From contig USOQ01000077.1 in the NCBI GenBank assembly GCA_900556395.1, forward strand, positions 1 through 10,546: DNA of 10,546 nt. Reading direction: 5' to 3'. Below the pieces are notes generated by a model. It made no database searches, was not told where the DNA came from, and saw only the letters and a program-made list of their open reading frames with translations. The stretch's first letter is position 1; every line of letters starts with the position of its first letter. The stretch comes from Candidatus Segatella caccae. Lineage in GTDB: Bacteria > Bacteroidota > Bacteroidia > Bacteroidales > Bacteroidaceae. The translations under genes were made by a program, and so were the position numbers. Of this stretch, positions 7,833 through 10,546 are shown one piece after another.

Positions 7833-7937
7833 GTAAACAACAAGAACTGCCAATAAAAAAAATAACCAGGATTACTGAAGTTTCACATACACGGAAGTTA
7901 TAGTAGTTAAATAAGTTATCACTCCCTTCGGTCGTTA

Positions 7938-8000
7938 GAAGTTATAGCCAATAGCCTTTTTGGTTGTATCTTTAGCTATAAAGCATATGGCTCTAACTTC
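7938..8000. repeat. Imperfect inverted repeat in the element core
   Basis: GAAGTTA-t-AGCCA at 7938-7950 faces TGGCT-c-TAACTTC at 7988-8000, giving 12 paired bases and one mismatch. Within the loop is the perfect hairpin CTTTA-GCTA-TAAAG (7970-7983). GAAGTTATAG also occurs as a direct repeat at 7894-7903. This could fold as RNA from either strand or as single-stranded DNA. No known family was recognised. Confidence 0.45.
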
Positions 8001-8064
8001 TTTATTTTTTTTAAACTTCCCCATTTGCGAAAGTTGAACAGGATTATTTAAGTAGGATGATATT

Positions 8065-8094
8065 GGGCGGGCAAGATGCCACGCCCTCCCCAGT
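8065..8094 (-). repeat. Right REP-like unit
   Basis: Inverted copy of the left unit. Its only difference is at 8081, the position that corresponds to the bulge of the hairpin (T instead of C on the minus strand), so the 9-bp stem and TCT loop are intact. It begins 17 bases past the protease stop codon. In the protease transcript it would form a 3' hairpin not followed by a U-run, so it may protect the RNA end or stop transcription only weakly; this is inference. Confidence 0.65.
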
Positions 8095-8106
8095 AGAGTT
8101 CGTCAT

Positions 8107-8208
8107 TATCACTATCTCACAACGACTTTCTGCACATATGTCTGTTTACCATCCGAGATACGGAGGATGTAGACACCCTTGTTTTGTCCAGCAGCTGAGA
8201 TAGTGATA
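8107..8208 (-). repeat. 13-base inverted repeat over the protease stop codon
   Basis: TATCACTATCTCA at 8107-8119, which includes the stop codon, is exactly complementary to TGAGATAGTGATA at 8196-8208 inside the last part of the coding region. In the mRNA it would pair across about 76 bases just before the REP-like hairpin. It may be chance or a real 3'-end structure. Confidence 0.5.
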
Positions 8209-10349
8209 GTATTACCTGGCTGTTGAACCGAAGCTACGAGATGGCCATGCGAGGTATAGAGCGCAGCCGACATAGCCACAGCCCCAGCCGTATAAGCCTC
8301 GAAGGTATAGCCATTGACAGCACGAATCATGAAATCCTTACCCTTCTCTATCTTGGCAAGCCCCGAAGCCTTGTTGTCGAGGATGAGTTTCAAGCCCTTG
8401 TAAGCATCCACCTTTCCGCTACCCGCCTGGTTGCCATCCCCCGCCTGGGTATAATGATTATTGGTAGTACAGAAGTCGTCAGAGAGAGCTGTCTTCTGAG
8501 CGATCTCCCTGATCTGGGTATGCGTCAGCTTAGGATCGGCCTCAAGCCAAAGGGCACAAACACCACTCATATAAGGCGTAGCCATCGATGTGCCACTCAT
8601 CTGTCCGAACTCATACATTTTGCCAGCCACAGTTTCCTGTTGCATTACCTCTTCTTCATTATTTACCGTATAGCGGCTGTAGCTCGACTGCACAAACAGT
8701 CCAGGAGCACACACATGAGGAAGCTCTCTTCCGTCAGCCAGTTTGCCATAACTTGAGAAGAAAGCGATGTCGCCCACCTTGTTGCCATATTTCACATTAC
8801 CGAAGTTCTCATACACGCCATAAGTGCTTCCATCTATCGCTTGATAACTTTTCACGGTGTTGTAAGCTCCCACAACGATGGGTTCTGTGCCGCAGGCGAT
8901 GCTATTGATCGTACCATCATGAGTGATGTCTTTGCCGCATCCAGGCACTTCGGTATCAAACATAGAATTACTCTCTAAGTAACTGGCAATAGTCTGTCCT
9001 GCCTTGCCTCTTACCACATATCCTAAAGCACAGTTATCCTTGATGAAAGTGATGTCGGAGATGTTTAAGAAATAGCCCTTCATGCCATTACTTATATTCT
9101 CGGCTGTAACTGAAACTTTTCCTTTGAAATAACTATTAGTATATGTATATTCTTTACCATTAGGATTTGTACTGTTTACGAAACGCCAGGTTTTGCTGAT
9201 GGTACCCTTATTGACATTGTAGAGCACCACATCAATTTCCACCTGTTGCTCAGGATTTGTCACGGTGAAATAGTTGTAGATGTCGGTAACATCCATCTCA
9301 CCATCGCCATCAAGATCTGTAACGAAAGCCGCTTTCATCGTCTCACCGGTAGTACCAGTAAAGGTGCGTCGCTGCACGATGTCGTAGTCAGCTTCATTAC
9401 CCGCAGCAATACAATTCACGACATCATATTTCTTGATAAACTCATCCATAAAAGCCACCTCAGGGTCGGTCGTATCATGCGATCCTGCATTAGCACCATA
9501 CGACATGTTCACCACCAAACGCTTTCCGCCATTTTCCTTACACCAGTTCACCATTTTGTCAAACATCTCATAGTCTGACTCATAGTAAGGAATGGGGCCC
9601 ATCAAGAGGTCGGCCTCGGGTGCCACACCTTTTATCTGGAAGGAACTGCCCTGATAGTTGCCGGCCGCCATACCACTCACGTGCGTGGCGTGCGTCTCCT
9701 CCTTGTCGTCTGTCTGATAAGCTGCAATCTGTTCGGCCGTAGTGAGATAAGTCAGATTGTCACCCTCTTTAGCCGCATAGCCTATCATCTTGAAACGACT
9801 CTTGCCTTGAGCATCCAGAAACATGATGTGATTAGGATCGAAACCACCATCAAGCACGCCAATAGCTACGCCTTTGCCCGTGTAAGGCTGCGTCAGCCCA
9901 GTGCCCAAGTGTATCTTGTCTACTCCTGTCGAAGCATGCGCCTTACTGAGGAGCATTCGCTTTCTGCGCTTGGCAAAGCTGATGGTCACAACGTCGCTAC
10001 GTTCTGCCAGTTGCTCCAGCTGTTCCAGAGACATGGAAACGATGGCGAAATGATTGACCGCAGATGTCACCGTGATGCCGTCGGCAGACAAGATGGCTGC
10101 ATCTGTTCCTGGCGTCATCCTGACGATGGCACGCAGTGTGCGATTGTCCATTTGTTTTTGGAGCGCCTTCAACTTGCTGCCTGTAGCCTTACTTTGTGCC
10201 ACAGCTTTTTCTTCCTGAGTCTGTAACTTAGCAAGTTCTATCTTGCTCATAGCATTAATCTTGCTGTTCTTCTTCAGCTGATCATAATCGACGGCCATAG
10301 CTCCTTGTGCCAAGAGTATAGCGCAAATGAGTGAGTAGATTTTCTTCAT
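8112..10349 (-). CDS. Secreted subtilisin-like (S8) serine protease with type IX sorting domain
   Basis: Predicted exported endopeptidase of 745 residues, starting at ATG 10349 and ending in TAG. Residues 1-19 are a signal peptide (MKKIYSLICAILLAQGAMA). Residues 21-70 are charged and probably helical; 72-135 resemble an inhibitor-type propeptide, ending in the basic KRRKR (127-131), a possible cleavage area. The catalytic domain has Asp167 (GVLDGGFD), His220 (HATHVSG, where HGTHVAG is usual), the oxyanion Asn318 (AAGNEA) and Ser588 (SGTSMATP). A large insert of about 320-480 separates Asn from the rest and contains DLDGDGEMDVTD (345-356), which looks like a calcium-binding loop of dockerin/EF-hand type. 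Residues about 664-745 form the Por/type IX C-terminal sorting domain, with NKGVYILRISDGKQTYVQKVVVR at its end. The protease should thus cross the outer membrane through the type IX system and be cleaved and surface-anchored or released. It stands alone with its own promoter; its substrate is unknown. Confidence 0.93.
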   Translation of the reverse strand: MKKIYSLICAILLAQGAMAVDYDQLKKNSKINAMSKIELAKLQTQEEKAVAQSKATGSKLKALQKQMDNRTLRAIVRMTPGTDAAILSADGITVTSAVNHFAIVSMSLEQLEQLAERSDVVTISFAKRRKRMLLSKAHASTGVDKIHLGTGLTQPYTGKGVAIGVLDGGFDPNHIMFLDAQGKSRFKMIGYAAKEGDNLTYLTTAEQIAAYQTDDKEETHATHVSGMAAGNYQGSSFQIKGVAPEADLLMGPIPYYESDYEMFDKMVNWCKENGGKRLVVNMSYGANAGSHDTTDPEVAFMDEFIKKYDVVNCIAAGNEADYDIVQRRTFTGTTGETMKAAFVTDLDGDGEMDVTDIYNYFTVTNPEQQVEIDVVLYNVNKGTISKTWRFVNSTNPNGKEYTYTNSYFKGKVSVTAENISNGMKGYFLNISDITFIKDNCALGYVVRGKAGQTIASYLESNSMFDTEVPGCGKDITHDGTINSIACGTEPIVVGAYNTVKSYQAIDGSTYGVYENFGNVKYGNKVGDIAFFSSYGKLADGRELPHVCAPGLFVQSSYSRYTVNNEEEVMQQETVAGKMYEFGQMSGTSMATPYMSGVCALWLEADPKLTHTQIREIAQKTALSDDFCTTNNHYTQAGDGNQAGSGKVDAYKGLKLILDNKASGLAKIEKGKDFMIRAVNGYTFEAYTAGAVAMSAALYTSHGHLVASVQQPGNTITISAAGQNKGVYILRISDGKQTYVQKVVVR

Positions 10350-10447
10350 AAATCGTATATATTAATGATTATTATGCACCTTACTTCCCCCGCAGGATTT
10401 CCCTCATTCTAAAATATCATCAACGAAATTAAGAGTGAGAAAGTTTG

Positions 10448-10479
10448 CAAATATAATCTTTTTTCTTAAACGCCGCAAA
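10448..10479 (-). promoter_or_regulatory. Near-perfect Bacteroidetes promoter of the S8 protease
   Basis: On the minus strand TTTG (10476-10479) is followed after exactly 20 bases by TATATTTG (10448-10455). Both elements match the Bacteroidetes primary-sigma consensus TTTG-N19-21-TAnnTTTG without a mismatch. Transcription should begin a few bases after 10448, about 90 bases before the ATG at 10349. Confidence 0.8.
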
Positions 10480-10505
10480 CTTTTAAGAGAACCTAAAATC
10501 CGCAA

Positions 10506-10528
10506 GCAATCTCAATGGCAATCTCAAT
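10506..10528. repeat. Tandem 11-base direct repeat upstream of the protease promoter
   Basis: GCAATCTCAAT occurs at 10506-10516 and again at 10518-10528, separated by one base, giving a period of 12. It lies about 27 bases upstream of the -33 element of the protease promoter. The position would suit an activator binding site on one face of the helix, but nothing identifies a binding protein. Confidence 0.4.
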
Positions 10529-10546
10529 TGCAGTAAAGAGCTTGAA

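Larger units (their letters stand above)
7803..8094. repeat. 292-bp element bounded by 30-bp inverted repeats (BIME- or MITE-like)
   Basis: Two inverted 30-base repeats (7803-7832 and 8065-8094, 29/30 identical) enclose 232 A/T-rich bases without a gene. The interior has further nested inverted repeats: GAAGTTT (7877-7883) / AAACTTC (8013-8019), GAAGTTA-n-AGCCA (7938-7950) / TGGCT-n-TAACTTC (7988-8000), and CTTTA-GCTA-TAAAG (7970-7983). It sits between the 3' ends of convergent genes, the classic place for REP pairs (BIMEs). The long terminal repeats and nested palindromes would also fit a non-autonomous transposable element, but I see no clear target-site duplication. No transposase is encoded. 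Confidence 0.65.
10350..10546. other. Upstream region of the S8 protease gene
   Basis: No gene is supported in these 197 bases. They contain the protease promoter (10448-10479), an untranslated leader of roughly 90 bases with no Shine-Dalgarno before the ATG, and a tandem 11-base repeat at the far right. Whatever gene comes next lies outside the window. Confidence 0.6.

Noticed and set aside
7606..7836. 76-codon frame overlapping the tamB end and the left repeat
   Set aside because: It begins inside tamB and runs through the repeat; the composition is not protein-like and there is no promoter or ribosome site.
7803..8094. CRISPR array
   Set aside because: The repeats are inverted, only two intact copies exist, and there are no regularly spaced units or cas genes.
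7796..8101. Target-site duplication flanking the repeat element
   Set aside because: The bases just outside the two 30-base repeats do not match each other, so a recent transposon insertion cannot be shown.
9681..10226. 181-codon plus-strand open frame opposite the protease
   Set aside because: It lies wholly within the S8 protease on the other strand, has a Cys/His/Arg-rich composition typical of a shadow frame, and no recognisable domain.

Overview
The window looks like a chromosomal segment from a Bacteroidales bacterium, most likely Prevotellaceae (Prevotella/Segatella type). This rests on four observations. The nqr genes run in the order A-B-C with Bacteroidetes-like proteins. There is a Bacteroidetes-type TamB. 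One protease ends in a Por/type IX secretion sorting domain. Three promoters match the Bacteroidetes TTTG / TAnnTTTG consensus, while most starts have no Shine-Dalgarno sequence. The species cannot be fixed from the sequence alone.

Layout. Positions 1-3078, minus strand: nqrA, nqrB and the first two thirds of nqrC, the front of the operon for the sodium-pumping NADH:quinone oxidoreductase; the rest (expected nqrD, E, F) lies beyond the left edge. Positions 3079-3335: a divergent control region with one -7 box facing nqrA and one facing tamB. Positions 3336-7661, plus strand: a single very long tamB-like gene whose membrane anchor is only complete if translation begins at a CTG codon at 3336. 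Positions 7662-8111: a 450-base gap between convergent genes, holding a 292-base element bounded by 30-base inverted repeats (29/30 identical), each of which folds as a hairpin, plus a decayed third copy. Positions 8112-10349, minus strand: a secreted subtilisin-family (S8) protease with a propeptide, the Asp/His/Asn/Ser active-site set, a large insert with a calcium-loop-like motif, and a type IX sorting domain. Positions 10350-10546: its promoter region, with a near-perfect Bacteroidetes promoter.

How the genes relate. There is no single pathway. Nqr makes a sodium gradient at the inner membrane, TamB bridges the periplasm for outer-membrane biogenesis, and the S8 protease is exported across the outer membrane by a type IX system encoded elsewhere. 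The link is only that all three concern the cell envelope.

The most unusual parts are the inverted-repeat element between tamB and the protease (a REP pair/BIME-like or MITE-like structure), the apparent CTG start of tamB, and the strong Shine-Dalgarno in front of nqrC in a neighbourhood otherwise lacking them. I found no CRISPR array, tRNA, rRNA, intact transposase or clear new multi-gene defence system.
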